Below, piece after piece: positions 34,695 to 54,159 of a DNA stretch of 64,000 nt. The position numbers were made by a program, and so were the translations under genes. The notes below the pieces were generated by a model. That model worked only from the letters and a program-made list of their open reading frames with translations. It was not told the origin of the DNA and searched no databases. Numbering within the stretch: position 1 is the stretch's first letter; every line of letters begins with the position of its first letter. Source of the DNA: Amphiduros pacificus. Taxonomy: Eukaryota > Annelida > Polychaeta > Phyllodocida > Hesionidae. The DNA lies in NCBI GenBank assembly GCA_949316495.1, contig OX439002.1, positions 53,347,531 to 53,411,530 on the forward strand, in the 5' to 3' direction.

Positions 34695-36291
34695 ATGGAA
34701 AAATCGGGCCCAGAACCATCTGGTATGAGAAGATATACCTATTCTGAGTTCTATGACGAAAGTACTCAATTGGCTGCCCACTATGGCTCTTTTAGTCATG
34801 AGGTCATTTTCCTTGGAGACTACAACTTCCATGTCAACAAACGAACCAAACCTGATGTAATAAAGTTTAATGGCATCCTATCAACCTTTGATATGAATCA
34901 ATGGGTCAAAGAACCAACCCATAGGTTGGGAAATACCCTTGATCTAATCATTACTTTCAAAGATAATAGGTTTCTTAAGAGCCATCTAGTTGATAAATAC
35001 ACATCTGATCATAAGATAATGAGACTGGCCTTTCTGACAAATTCCAATCAGGATACAAGGAAAATCATAGTACTGAAAATGCCTTACTGAGGGTACAAAA
35101 TGATATCCTGCGTGATCTTGACAAAAATGGCAGTAATCTTATTATAACTTGACCTCTCTGCAGCCTTTGATACCATTAACCATCAAATACTATTTGCTAG
35201 ACTGAAATCAAGATGCAATGTCAGAGGTCACACTCTTGCCTGGATCCGGTCATACCTATGTGACAGGAAACTGTGTCAAGGTGGGGTGCCATAGGTCCTC
35301 TCTCAAACCCATAAAGTGTGGGGGTTCCACAAGGATCAGTCCTGGGTCCCATACTTTTAACTATACATGTCCCCATTGGTTGACATTCTGGCTAAATATG
35401 CCTCAATTACCACATTTATGCAGATGATACCCAGATTTACATCCCTGTTGACCACACTTCTAGTCAACAAGTAGACATCAGTTGACACAAATTAGAAGAA
35501 TGTTTCAGTGAGTCAGAGCATTCTTGATCTCAAACAAGATATAAAACTGAGATGCTCATCTGAACTGACAGGTATGGTTCTGCCACCAACAATATCTTTA
35601 ATGCTGTCAGAATAGGTGACGCTGATATCACACCTAGTGAGTCAGTTGTTGAAATTGGTATCATTTTTGACATGAAAGTACAAATCAAGAAATTGTGCAA
35701 AAAGGGACATTACCACATCAGGAACTTGGCAGCCATTAGACAATGTCTAGACGAGGAGACAGCTGTAGCATTAACTCATGCTTTTGTTACATCTACCTTA
35801 GATTATGGAATAGGTCTTCTTGTCGGTCTTCCCAGATCATATATTAAGCAGTTGCAGTACTTGCAGAACTGTGTGGTAGGAAAGATCAGGACATTTGATC
35901 ATATATCAGGAAAACTGAAAGAATTCCTGTCCATGCTAGGATTTATTTCAAAATTCTCCTTATGACCCAGAAGGCCCTAAATGGTAAGGCACTGCTTTAC
36001 TTGCATGATCTACTCCTAGTGAAACTGGGAAATAGGTGTCTGAGATCTAATGATGGTACTGACCTTTCTGTTCTTAAGACCCGTCTGAAAACAGTGGGTG
36101 ATAGAGCTTTTTCGTCCATTAGCCCCATACTGTGGAATTCCCTCCCTAGTGACATTAGGACTAGTACTTCAGTCACCTCCTTTAAGAGCAGACTGAAAAC
36201 ACATCTTTTCAGAAAACACGTTCTGAACACAGCGCTATGAACAGACTTGTCTCTTATCAGCGCTATATAAATGTTATTATTATTATTATTA
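34695..36291 (+). mobile_element. Decayed LINE (CR1/L2/Jockey-type non-LTR retrotransposon)
   Basis: Pieces appear in the right order. There is an endonuclease C-terminal part (FLGDYNFHVN and TSDHKIMRLAF, 34795-35035), then reverse transcriptase motifs [12 protein letters not shown] (about 35150), VPQGSVLGP (about 35328) and IYADDTQIY (about 35410), then the C-terminal segment ending LWNSLPSDIRTSTSV-FKSRLKTHLF (to 36238). The 3' end is 'agcgctatataaatgtt' followed by (ATT)n. The stretch between endonuclease and reverse transcriptase is much shorter than in intact copies, and stops and frame changes show it is dead. The 5' end is truncated. Confidence 0.88.
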
Positions 36292-36299
36292 TTCATCGA

Positions 36300-37433
36300 C
36301 TAATGATGTCTCCACACAATTATTTTCTACCTACCTCAGATGAAGGGCAAATTAATGAAAATGAGTTCAGTCTCCCATAGATTCTTATAAAAATTCAGAG
36401 ATGTGGAATATGCAATAAATATACCTAGTATAAGTATTTGAATACACAATACACACAAATAGTATTGATAGTTCATTCCCTCACAGCTAATTATAAATAA
36501 AAGCTTATCAAATTGTTTTTTCACTCTGAATGTGATTTTGTTGCCAACTAAGGCTTAGGCCTCATTGAATTGTTTTCATCTTCAAAATCACTGTCACCAA
36601 CATTTGCTATCATCTTTTGTTTTTTCCTGTTTTATAAAGATGAAAAGCTAACATGGAATAATTTACATTATATGGATTTTCTGATTTGGTAAATGTGTCC
36701 ATAGGCCTGTTAATATGAAGTCCTGGTAATGATATATGAACCATAAATTTCATGTTGCATATCACACAAAAAGCGTTTGAAAGGGGACAGTCCATGTGAA
36801 ACTTAATTTTCCAAATCTGGTTTTATATGCTATTGCAACCACCATGGCATTGAACTTGTGTTGGTGAAGATTATTTACATACAAATATAGAGATAATAAA
36901 AATGAACATAAATAAATTAAAGAGAAAATGTATGCATATATTAAGGCTGTTTATCCACAGGACAATGATAGGTAATATGGCAATATCGCATGAACATCCT
37001 ATGATAAAATGACAAAATCTTTTATATCTTTCATTTATTGATAGACTATGCTATCTACTTGATACCACATCTGATCTGTAAATGATGATTTAAATGTCAT
37101 TTCATAATAGATAATGGCTTACAATGCAATGAACCTCCTCTCAGTACATGTACAAGATATCACCAAACCAGTTGCCATTTCTAACCAGTTGTCATCTCCA
37201 ACCGGTTGCCACCCCTTGCTGCACAGGTAGATATACAGTATAATCATAATAATTTCCCCTCTTTTCAAAGAAAAACAAATTAATCATCCAGTTGTCGTCT
37301 TTATTCATAAACAACATATATTATCTTTTACAACATATATTACACTATCATTATCAAAAAAGTTTAAGTATTGCATTTGATATTAAGTCCTATAATTAAA
37401 TGTTACCACTTTTATGTCATAAACTAAGAATAT
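36300..37433. other. Intergenic and probable 3' UTR of the GPCR gene
   Basis: This is AT-rich sequence between the LINE and the GPCR stop codon. The GPCR transcript should end here, but no single AATAAA stands out. Short frames have no family match. Confidence 0.4.
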
Positions 37434-43488
<6,055 letters not shown>

Positions 43489-45115
43489 ATCTATATTTGA
43501 AAATATGTAAACACAATGTTTTATTACATTTCAAAAATGAATATCAATGTTATTTATACTTATTATGAAAACATGTATGTTCACACTTAAGTGCACGTCT
43601 TAATGTTATTGTAACTGACGTCAGTTGAATGATAATTTGGAAACAAACCAGGTTCAGAATTTCTAAAACACATAAGACTGAATTATAAAAAAATTCTTTG
43701 TAGTTACAAAGACAAGATAATTCAGGGAGACTCCAATAATGATATGTTAAATGTCAATGACAAAGAAAACTGCAGGTTAAAAAATCTTATTTGCTAATAA
43801 AAGGTTTTGGAAATATATTATATTCATATACTCTTTTAAGGTAAACGAGACAGATTTCTTAGACCTGTACAGCACAATTTAGATGGCATTGGATCTTAGC
43901 ATTATGGCATTTAAAAGATATAATGTATTAAAGAAATCAGATTTTATGAAGGCATTTTCCATAAAATTTAGTCTATTGTGTCCGAAAAGACGAAAAAATA
44001 GTACCTAACAATTTTTCAACAGGCAACAGTATTCCACACAAGTTTCAATAACACAATTGCTGAGTAATAAAAAATAACATATAACCAAAGTAAATAACAA
44101 AACAAAGGTTTGCCCTACCGTTTTTGCTACCAGACAGCTAATGCTTGACAAATGCTTTTAGTGTCTTGATGTGTATGGAGTCCTGAACCTTACAGGATAA
44201 CATAGAGATGTCACAGGCACATATTGTTATGAGTATACAGTGTGTGTGTGGTTACTGTGGTTGTGAGAAGAAATTACATTGTTTCTGCATATATTATTAC
44301 CCAGTCTTGGAAATAACTGAAAATAATCAATTGATGGATTTTGTCCTTTCTTTTATTTATACATGTGTAAAAGAATTAGAGAGTTGTTTGTAACACATCA
44401 CGATGATATCTTAATTGCATATCAAAGTCAAAAATGATTTTAACATATTTTTAAAGAAATGAATATGTCCCAAACCAAGTGTACTGAGATAATTTAGTTA
44501 AAATCAAATAGTAAATTTTAAATCAATCTCAAGTCAGATCAGCTCAGTTTTACCTGAAACATTAGATATCTCAAATCGAATCGCACAGTCTTGCAAGAAT
44601 AACGGTTTTGATGGAGGTATCTTATCACAATCCCTTTTTCATCATATTTGTATCATCTATTATGTGTCAGTGAAGGGGATCATAAATCATCGCCTGGGAC
44701 AATAACAATGAGTGATGATTCTATATTTCTAAGGGCTTACACCCATTTTGTACTACAGAGCAGGACGCCATTGACAAACACCAAAGCGTTTATCTTAGTG
44801 ATGTATTTGTTTTCATCACCCTGTATGTGGTATATTTTTGGCACTCCGCCGCGTGGAATAAAATCAAAGTGAGTTATTCATAAACAGCATGTTTGGAGAT
44901 AAAACACATTAAGATATATAATACTGTCAAGTGATATGATCTTGAGTCCTTTTGTGACCAGGAGATGTTTGAGAGAGGTTCCCTTGGGCAATGCCCTTGT
45001 ATAAGGGTCTATCTTTTCTGGTATTACTGAATTCATTGGAATTGGAGCCAGGCAATAAGAATTGACTGGCTTCTCAGCGTCCGTGATTTGGCATAGGACT
45101 GGCTCATTTTGCGCA
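43489..45115. other. Region upstream of the GPCR gene, no gene recognised
   Basis: This is AT-rich sequence that should hold the GPCR promoter and any untranslated leader exon. No further coding exon was found. A phrase with 'catcacc(c/a)tat(g/a)...tggcgctgta(c)c' near 42950 is weakly echoed near 44815, perhaps parts of an old dispersed repeat. Confidence 0.35.
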
Positions 45116-45120
45116 TATGC

Positions 45121-45447
45121 TATGTCCGATAATTCTGGTTCTGGAATAGTAAGAATTGCTGGTATTCATTTTAAAATGTCCGATAATTCTGGTTCTGGAA
45201 TAGGAAGAATTGTTGGTATTCATTTTAAAATGTCCGATAATTCTGGTTCTGGAATAGGAAGAATTGTTGGTATTCATTTTAAAATGTCCGATAATTCTGG
45301 TTCTGGAATAGGAAGAATTGTTGGTATTCATTTTAAAATGTCCGATAATTCTGGATCTGGAATAGGAAGAATTGTTGGTATTCATTTTAAAATGTTCAAT
45401 AATTCTGGTTCTGGAATAGGAAGAATTGTTGGTATTCATTTTAAAAT
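45121..45447 (+). repeat. 54-bp minisatellite, six copies
   Basis: The unit begins 'atgtccgataattctggttc' and is repeated six times with few substitutions. Its length is a multiple of three, so a 137-codon plus frame and a 120-codon minus frame run through it. Neither has other coding support. Confidence 0.95.
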
Positions 45448-45825
45448 CGGGCCGCTGTGTGTGCATCTAATATGATCCCTATGCCAAGCTGGGTGGGTGG
45501 ATCAGGATCCCGATCAAATGATAATATGTCCGGTAGTTTTCCCGTTTTGGTTGCGAAATGAGCCAGGCCTTACACATATACAGGTGACATGTGACATGTT
45601 GATTTCCAAAATGGTTGACATGTTAAATGTAGACAGCATCACATCTTGAAAATCATGAATTTTATTGTTTTGGAATAATAATTTGTTGATCTGATGGTCT
45701 CTTTAAGATGAGTATTGTTTGCAGGTATGTATTTAGGATTTATGCATTGTCATGATATCTTGGTTCAGTACAGTCTTTGTTTGTGTGTCAAGGCAATGTT
45801 GAGTTAGCAAAGCATCACTAGTAAT

Positions 45826-46350
45826 GGCAGACATAGGGATATAACGTTTTTACTACTCAATATACATCTACAAATGATATGTGATCGAATGTCAACCTTC
45901 TTAGGCTATTTTGATCAAATATTGCCAGTGACCTTGAAGTGACCTTTCAATGACCTTGAAAATAGAAAGTCTATTTCTACGAAATTATCTACATGTTTCA
46001 TTATCCTATCATCTACATTTTTCAAATACAAACTCATAGAGTCCTTATTCATCAAAATCTGTTCATAATTAACAATTTAGGAGCAATTTATAGATTTGTG
46101 GTCAATCTATAAGGGAAAACAGAGGAAAATACTATAATACTAAGTTTTTTTAAATAATATAAAAATGCCATCTTATTGGGGGTTAGTTTATGAAAATATA
46201 TAGAATACTGCACAGAAAAACACATTAATACTTAAAAGAAATTGAAAAAAAAGTCCGTCAATTTCAAGATTTATTATGAAGCTAAAATTATTAAATATAG
46301 CTTAAATTGGTAGGGTTACAAAAGTGACAAATTGACGGACTTTAATTTGA
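45826..46350 (+). repeat. Dispersed repeat R1, copy 2
   Basis: This copy is collinear with 31054-31580 in the same orientation. Its 3' hairpin is perfect: AAAGTCCGTCAATTT (46251-46265) pairs with AAATTGACGGACTTT (46329-46343), with AAGCTA and TAGCTT paired inside. Confidence 0.7.
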
Positions 46351-46898
46351 CCTCACATTTATTTTTGAGGTATTAGATAAATTAAATATTAATCTAATTT
46401 CAGAAAATAATCAGCAATAAGTTGCTCTTATCATAATAATACCTAAAAAAGAAGAAATATTCCCTGAAAAATATGAGAAAATTAGTCATGAATAGAAATT
46501 ATTGAAAAAAATATAATAAAAAATGTATTGAATGTAGAGTCAATTGGGTTATAACATTTAGTAGCTGATGTTTTTCTAAAATATTTCATGTATTTAATTT
46601 TTTCAACAATATGAGGAAGTTAGTGAAATCCTTTTATAAATATGTCTATGAAACACATCACTAAAAGTGGCCAATCATTAAAATGGCCTATGACCCCTTT
46701 TACTATTTGGATAATTTCATGCCCATTTCCTTTAAATACTATTTTTTTTATAAATTTGGAAAAAATGGCATTCTGTGTGTTTGATTTGGTGAATGGAAGT
46801 CAAACACGGCCAATATTAAATGTCACTGAAAGTGCTCGGCAGGGTGCTTTCTGGACGTCCGCTCCTCCTTCTGCTATAAACCCGTTACATGCGCTATG
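46351..46898. other. AT-rich intergenic, nothing recognised
   Basis: A 106-codon plus frame (46642-46962) has no family resemblance and overlaps the start of the tandem duplication. I do not call it a gene. Confidence 0.4.
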
Positions 46899-47460
46899 TC
46901 ACTCATTCTCGCTGATGAATTCTGTTATGAGTGAATGTAAATTCATATATTCAGACCTGTAAGACACAAGTTTCATGATAACACATTTGGAACTATTGAA
47001 TGGCATTGGATTTATTCATAACTCATCTAAGATCATTTCAGACTCATCCTTAAACTGAAGAATTTACATTTTATCAAATGCAAAATCTATAAAATGAGCA
47101 AAAGGGTAGTTTTTTTAATGGTTTCCTTTTTTTTACCTTTATGGAGGCCACATCTATCTGCTTTAATATGGCAAGCATATCACTCATTCTCGCTGATGAA
47201 TTCTGTTATGAGTGAATGTAAATTCATATATTCAGACCTGTAAGACACAAGTTTCATGATAACACATTTGGAACTATTGAATGGCATTGGATTTATTCAT
47301 AACTCATCTAAGATCATTTCAGACTCATCCTTAAACTGAAGAATTTACATTTTATCAAATGCAAAATCTATAAAATGAGCAAAAGGGTAGTTTTTTTAAT
47401 GGTTTCCTTTTTTTTACCTTTATGGAGGCCACATCTATCTGCTTTAATATGGCAAGCATA
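46899..47460 (+). repeat. Perfect tandem duplication of 281 bp
   Basis: Bases 46899-47179 are followed directly by 47180-47460 with no difference that I can find. Neither copy carries a gene. It is either a very young duplication or an assembly artefact. Confidence 0.9.
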
Positions 47461-47954
47461 TGCAGTTTAGCTGTGATTTATGTATGGCACACCATATAGG
47501 GTCAACCTTAACTCTTTACTGGTATATTCACTTTAATTGGCGAAGTAAATGATTCTATGGAGTTGAAACTTTAAAGTAAAAGCTCTTCTGTGGAGGCATA
47601 AACTGGGTTGAAATCAACATGAACAACCTATCCATATTAATTTTCCCACATGAGAACCTTTATAATCTAATGGTTTAACTTGGAATATAATGATGCCAGA
47701 AAATCAACATGTGTGTCACAATGCAAGTTCGGGTCCACAGCATTCAACCATTAATATTTGTTGTCATGAAAGATGCAACTGTATCAATTTCATCATATAT
47801 AAAATGACATACATTAGTGACAAAGAGTAGAAAGCCAATTTTTTCATTCATACTGTGTGTTGGATAAAGTTACAGAAACTGATGAAGTACACCAAAAATG
47901 TCTGTCCTTGTGTCTACATGGCATCATCATGACAATAAACAAGGCCAAAACTAT

Positions 47955-48745
47955 GATGCAGATGGTACAGATAGAGATGCTGTATATATCCAACCAAGTT
48001 ACTCACCAATACATTGATGGTAGAGATATAGATGCTGTATATACCCAGCCAAGCTACTCACCAATACATTGATGGTAGAGATATAGATGCTGTATATACC
48101 GAGCCTAGGTACTCACCAATACATTGATGGTACAGATATAGATGCTGTATATACCGAGCCAAGTTACTCACCAATACATTGATGGTACCGATAGAGATGT
48201 CGTATATATCCAACCTAGCTACTCACCAATACATTGACGGTACAGATAGGGATGCTGTATATACCCAGCCTAGGTACTCACCAATACATTGATGGTACAG
48301 ATATAGATGCTGTATATACCCAGCCAAGTTACTCACCAATACATGGATGGTACCGATAGAGATGTCGTATATATCCAACCTAGCTACTCACCAATACATT
48401 GACAGTACAGATATAGATATTGTACATTGATGGTACAGATATTGATGTTGTATATACCCAGCCTAGCTACTCACCAATACAATGATGGTACAAATACAGA
48501 TGTTGTATATACCCAGCCTAGTTACTCACCAATACATTGATGGTACAAATACAGATGGTGTATATACCCAACCTAGTTACTCACCAATACATTGATGGTA
48601 CAGATATTGATGCTGTATATACCGAGCCAAGTTACTCACCAATACATTGATGGTACCGATAGAGATGTCGTATATATCCAACCTAGCAACTAACCAATAC
48701 ATTGATGGTACAGATATTGAATCAGATGCTGTATATAGTTTCTTA
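47955..48745 (+). repeat. 55-bp satellite-like array, about 14 copies
   Basis: The unit contains 'tactcaccaatacattgatg' and 'gatgctgtatatacccagcc'. Copies differ at a few positions, and subtypes alternate (for example 'accgatagagatgtcgtata' recurs at about 48187, 48350 and 48653), pointing to higher-order repeats. Confidence 0.92.
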
Positions 48746-48779
48746 CCAATACAAATATGAATATAAACTAGAGCCATCC

Positions 48780-49577
48780 AGCTGTGTTAGATATGAATGT
48801 CTTTAATACTATGATAATCACTGAATTAAACATGAGCATGTACGTAACTTGGCAAGAACGTCAAAATGGTTACATATATGCTATTTGATACATCTCAGCT
48901 TAAATTTCATTTTATCAATAACATTATCAGTGTGAATAAAATGAGAATATTTATCACCACAGCATTCACTTGGAAGAACTATGATATGTATTGTACCTGG
49001 ATCAATGCAGACATAATTTATAGACATCTAATGTACCTGTGGCAGCTATATCATATTCTATTTACCCCAGCAATCTGTCCCATTAATGCCTATCTGTAAA
49101 CAACGACAGTCAAGATTTTGTTTTTTCAACCCCGAAATTATCGATATTATCGGGTCTTTAGAGAGATTATCGGGCCTTAAGGGAGTTAGCCATGGAAGTA
49201 ACAACTACGTTTTTCATCTATTCTATTACAACCTCCAGATAGCGATTCTATTCTATTAAGACCTAGAGATACCAATTACAGCTGACCACGGTGGGATTTA
49301 TGCAAAAGAACAATCTTATTTTTGACAAACTTGACTATTTGAATGCAATTGTCTGTCTAAAATGCTCAGAAACAATGGCTACGTGGTCCCTGCAGCCACA
49401 CCACTGACTATTTACAATAGATTCCCAGACATCCTTTACAACAAATATCACACAAGCCACATACAATGGAATGGGGTCTTCTTCAGGGCCCCAGGAAACC
49501 AATAAAACCAATATAATCGTTGGTTCTTACAATTATATGGCATTATCATTACTGGCTCTCGGGATTATTTAGCTATT
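48780..49577. other. Intergenic, nothing recognised
   Basis: No credible gene is present. Near 49195-49225 the phrase 'catggaagtaacaactacgtttttcatcta' appears, and its reverse complement lies at 49705-49742, on the far side of the SINE fragment. The two form an inverted pair about 500 bp apart. Confidence 0.5.
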
Positions 49578-49589
49578 AATGCCCTATAT

Positions 49590-49676
49590 TTGTTTGTTTG
49601 TTTGGGGTTTTACATCACTTTCAACAGTATTTCAGTCATTTCGTGATGAGACCTACTTGTAGCAGATATAGTGCTG
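49590..49676 (-). mobile_element. 5'-truncated SINE with perfect target-site duplication
   Basis: Only the last 87 bp of the SINE are present, including its CAAA-type tail at the left end. It is flanked by the 12-bp duplication AATGCCCTATAT at 49578-49589 and 49677-49688. The truncation with an intact duplication shows that this is an independent short insertion. Confidence 0.9.
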
Positions 49677-49688
49677 AATGCCCTATAT

Positions 49689-50516
49689 GCAAACTTTAGA
49701 TTGTGATAAAATAGATGAAAAACGTAGTTGTTACTTCCATGGCTACCTCTCTGACTGAAATGTGATTCATGGGATATACTTACAATTAGATCATTCGGGG
49801 GGGAAAGTCCTAAATTACACACATTTCCCCATCTGTCTAAAAAGGGTGGGTATCTGACTTAGTCTTTATCTCAATGCCTTCAAAATGGAATTTATAGAGG
49901 TCTCACTGAATTTGAATTTGTTACTTCCTATCTTGTCCATAGATTTGTTACCATCTATGGACAAAATGGTCTTCATACCTCCAAAGGTAGATGTTTAAAC
50001 AGTTAAGTTTAAATAGACCTCACATCCTGTCAACACAGGGTCGTCGGTCATTTTTACATTATTAATTACATAATTATCTACTTTCTTTGGGCGTAATGTT
50101 TATATACCTGAATGTAAGCCTGTTTCAATATTGCATTTCTACATTGCCATACAAAACATGGGGTAACCATGGGGACAACAAGCCCAACAGATTAGAATCC
50201 ATACCAAACAGTATGTACTTCAAATAATAAATAAGGGGCACCATATTAATGTTTTGGGATTTTTACATTAACTTTTACCACGTAAATCATGGAACAATGT
50301 CAATCAATTTTTACATTAGATTTTACCACGTAAATCATGGAACAATATCAATCAAATAGCTAGTTGACCATGTAGTTGAGCACATCACATTACTACATTC
50401 CCTATTAGTTTCATTTTCAATGTCACGCTCAAGTATTGCTTATTGAAGCTTGTGAGTAATAATGATTCATATTCAAAGTTTTGCATACACGACCATACAC
50501 AAAATATGTCCTACAA
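49689..50516. other. Intergenic, nothing recognised
   Basis: Apart from a short direct repeat ('ttttaccacgtaaatcatgg' at 50274 and 50324), I see no gene or element. Confidence 0.45.
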
Positions 50517-51455
50517 GCTCAGTAGGTCACAGCGCTCCTCAGACTGTACAAGCTTCACTGTTGAGTAGCTCAGTGAGAAATATATATGCTCTGTAGGTCA
50601 CAGCGCTCCTCAGACTGTACAAGGTCACTGCTGAGTAGCTCAGTGGGGAATATGTAAGCTCTGTAGGTCACAGCGCTCCTCAGACTGTACAAGGTCACTG
50701 CTGAGTAGCTCAGTGGGAAATATGTAAGCTCTGTAGGTCACAACGGCCCTCAGACTGTACAAACTCACTGCTGAGTAGCTCAGTGGGGAATATGTAAGCT
50801 CTGTAGGTCACAGCGCTCCTCAGACTGTACAAGGTCACTGCTGAGTAGCTCATTGGGAAATATGTAAGCTCTGTAGGTCACAGCGCTCCTCAGACTGTAC
50901 AAGTTCACTTCTGAGTAGCTCAGTGGGAAATATGTAAGCTCTGTAGGTCACAGCGCTCCTCAGACTGTACAAGGTCACTGCTGAGTAGCTCAGTGGGGAA
51001 TATGTAAGCTCTGTAGGTCACAGCGCTCCTCAGACTGTACAAGGTCACTGCTGAGTAGCTCATTGGGAAATATGTAAGCTCTGTAGGTCACAGCGCTCCT
51101 CAGACTGTACAAGCTCACTGCTGAGTAGCTCAGTGGGAAATATGTAAGCTCTGTAGGTCACAGCGCTCCTCAGACTGTACAAGGTCACTGCTGAGTAGCT
51201 CAGTGGGAAATATGTAAGCTGTGTAGGTCACAGCGCTCCTCAGACTGTACAAGGTCACTGCTGAGTAGCTCAGTGGGGAATATGTAAGCTCTGTAGGTCA
51301 CAGCGGCCCTCAGACTGTACAAGCTCACTGCTGAGTAGCTCAGTGGGGAATATGTAAACTCTGTAGGTCACAACGGCCCTCAGACTGTACAAGGTCACTG
51401 CTGAGTAGCTCAGTGGGAAATATGTAAGCTCTGTAGGTCACAGCGCTCTCTGCTG
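50517..51455 (+). repeat. 70-bp satellite-like array, about 13 copies
   Basis: The unit runs from 'gctctgtaggtcacagcgct' to 'cagtgggaaatatgtaa'. Copies are highly alike, with recurring variants (gggaaa/ggggaa, caaggtcac/caagctcac). No coding frame runs through it. Confidence 0.95.
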
Positions 51456-51707
51456 CTCTCTGTTGGTGTCACCACCCATTTACCCAAATAGCTGGTCTGA
51501 GCTCTGACAGTATTGTGAATTTAAAGCTCTCTTTATAAACATCTGCATCAAAGACATGACATTTTCTTTCTTTTTGACTTTATACAAATTAAAATATATA
51601 CAGTATAATACTTATATGTACTGTCAAGTAAGCTCTGACTATATTGTAGATGACAATTCACAAGGCTTCAAAATATGTTTTGAGTTTATTTTTTTAAAAA
51701 TCTGTAA

Positions 51708-51738
<31 letters not shown>

Positions 51739-51892
51739 CTGTATACAGAGAAAAATTAAACCAATCAGAGCGGCTCTTATGTCATAAACCTTAGGCCCTG
51801 AAGCACCCATCTGGACTTGGCCTGATTGGAGGTTGGTAAGCTCTAAAATGTCACCTGGCAACTTAGACACGTAATCGCAATTGTCATGTAAT
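51456..51892. other. Intergenic, with a short (AT)n run
   Basis: A 26-bp AT run lies at 51712-51737. No gene was recognised. Confidence 0.45.
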
Positions 51893-52149
<257 letters not shown>

Positions 52150-53245
52150 AATGACTTGTATGGCGCTACATCAGACTAGGTCTGCTCAAGGCGCTCTTGC
52201 AGATAATGCTTCTTATATAGATAAGTCTTCAGGTTTTTCTTGAAAGTGTCAACTGTTTTGCAGTTCTTCACTTCAAGGGGCAGGGCATTCCAGTTATTTG
52301 GCACATATACCATAAAAGCCCTATCACCATATGATCTCATATTTGTTTTTGGGACTATATACTCATTTTTCTCATTTGATCACAGACCTCGCTCAGATAT
52401 TTTATGAGTTAATAACTGATATAGGTATTTTGGGGCAAAGCCATTTTGCACCTTCCATGTCAATAATGATATTTTAAAGTCAATTCTTGCCTCGACCGGC
52501 AGCCAATGCAGATCCATCAGTTTTTGTGTTATATGGTCTCTCTTTTTAAGTTTACCTACAACTCTAGTGGCAGCATTTTGCAATTTCTGAGGTTTGGCCA
52601 CTTCACACTTTGGTAACCCAGCCAATAGTGAGCTACCATAATCCAGTGTAGAGGTAACGAAAGCATGACCCAGAGTATTAGCAGTCATCCAAGCAGTTTC
52701 TGACCTGAGCTAGATTTCTAACATGGAAAAAAACCATTCTTACACATTTTCTTGAATTGAGATTTCATGGACAATTCTTGGTCTAGGATAATTCCTAGAT
52801 CGTTAACCTTATTTGATCTAGGAATTTTAGTTTCACCTACCAAAAATTCACTTGCAATTGGTAAAGGCGCTTTTCTCAATTCACAGCTTTTACCACATAA
52901 AAGCATTTCAGTTTTCCCATCATTAATCTTCATTTTATTATTTATTAAAAAATTTTTAACCATTTTTATACAGTTTTCCATTTCTTTACAAGACTTAGCA
53001 CTAGTGTCTTCAGATTTTGGGTCAAAAGTGATGTACAATTGTGTATCATCTGCATAAATATGATGCCTGAGTTAATATTTACCAATAATGTCCGACAAAG
53101 GCTCCATGTATGCAGTAAAAAGTAAGGGTCCCAGCACTGAGCCCTGAGGAACACCATAATTAATATTCATATTTTCCGATCTTTTTCCCTCAATTGTTGC
53201 ACACTGTTTCCTATTATTTAAGTATGATTTGAACCATTTTAGGGT
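52150..53245 (-). mobile_element. 5'-truncated LINE of the same kind as at 34.7-36.3 kb
   Basis: Read on the minus strand, it starts inside the reverse transcriptase (WFKSYLNNRKQ, about 53235). It continues with GVPQGSVLGP and HIYADDTQLYI (about 53050), then the thumb and connection regions (THAFVTSTLDYG-like HAFVTSTLDYGSSLLAGLP, DLHWLPVEARIDFKI) and a C-terminal WNALPLEVKN-TFKKNLKTYL segment. It ends near 'gatgtagcgccatacaagtc' before the (ATT)n tail. It is interrupted by a few stops or shifts and is inactive, but is better kept than the plus-strand copy over the shared part. Confidence 0.9.
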
Positions 53246-54154
53246 AGTGCCCCTAATGTAATCTTAATCAGCTAGGGCCAATTGCCTCAGCATATAAATG
53301 TTCAATTGGCTAGGGCCCGGATATGCCCTGTAGTCACATTTCGATTATTGTAATTGTATTATTTGTGTGAAATGTTCAGGTGATATGTGTGGTTTGTAGT
53401 TTAATGTGTGCCTAGTTAAGAGTGTTATCAGTGTATTCCCGCTTTAATTTTTTGTAACACAGATGGTTCCCTTTTTGACAATCATTGCCGACAGGGAACT
53501 ATCTGTGCTTTTCTGTGATCGGTATGATCATGGGAAACGTGTAGTCATAACCTATGGGTTGTAATTGTCTGTGGTCATTATTGTTCCAGCAACTGACGCC
53601 ACTGTGGAGTGTTCGTCCATGTGCCAAATTCCACCAGAGGGTGATATGGTGAACCAATCACCTCTGTACAAGGTGCCTTTTGGTGCTGGCTCAGCACATC
53701 CACCAATTTCCATGCAACTGTCTTTCTTACTTATATGTTTGCTTAAGTTGTACTCAGATTGGCAAAATGTGATATATTTCACCCTTAATACAAAAGTTTG
53801 TGCTTACATAAACAACTATTTAGAGAAATAAAACATGGAACTACTTTCTCAAATGGAGGAGCCATTTCCTGGGGGCAGTAATGTGGCACAAGCACAACAA
53901 AGATGGCTGCTTTGTTTATAATTTGAATTCTTTTTTTCTATATACTTTTGGTTAAACTAACCAAGGGAAAATGTTCAAATGTTAACAAATGAACTCTAAT
54001 ATATACCAAGGCAACTTCATATTTAATATAAAAATATGTTAACAGGTTAATCATATTTAAAACACTTTGACAGTTCTAGAACACATGGCCAGTGAAAGTA
54101 GTACCGGAGGAATATTAATCTGGGGCCAGAGGTAATAGTTTGCGTGTGCCTCTG
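53246..54154. other. Intergenic, nothing recognised
   Basis: Frames at 53552-53831 on both strands overlap each other and match no family. No repeat structure was noted except 'gctagggcc' occurring twice near 53270 and 53312. Confidence 0.4.
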
Positions 54155-54159
54155 GTGGA

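Noticed and set aside
45062-45475. 137- and 120-codon frames on opposite strands
   Set aside because: Both come from the 54-bp minisatellite; openness in both strands is expected from a period divisible by three.
47955-51455. CRISPR-like array
   Set aside because: The units are contiguous tandem repeats without unique spacers, in a eukaryotic genome.
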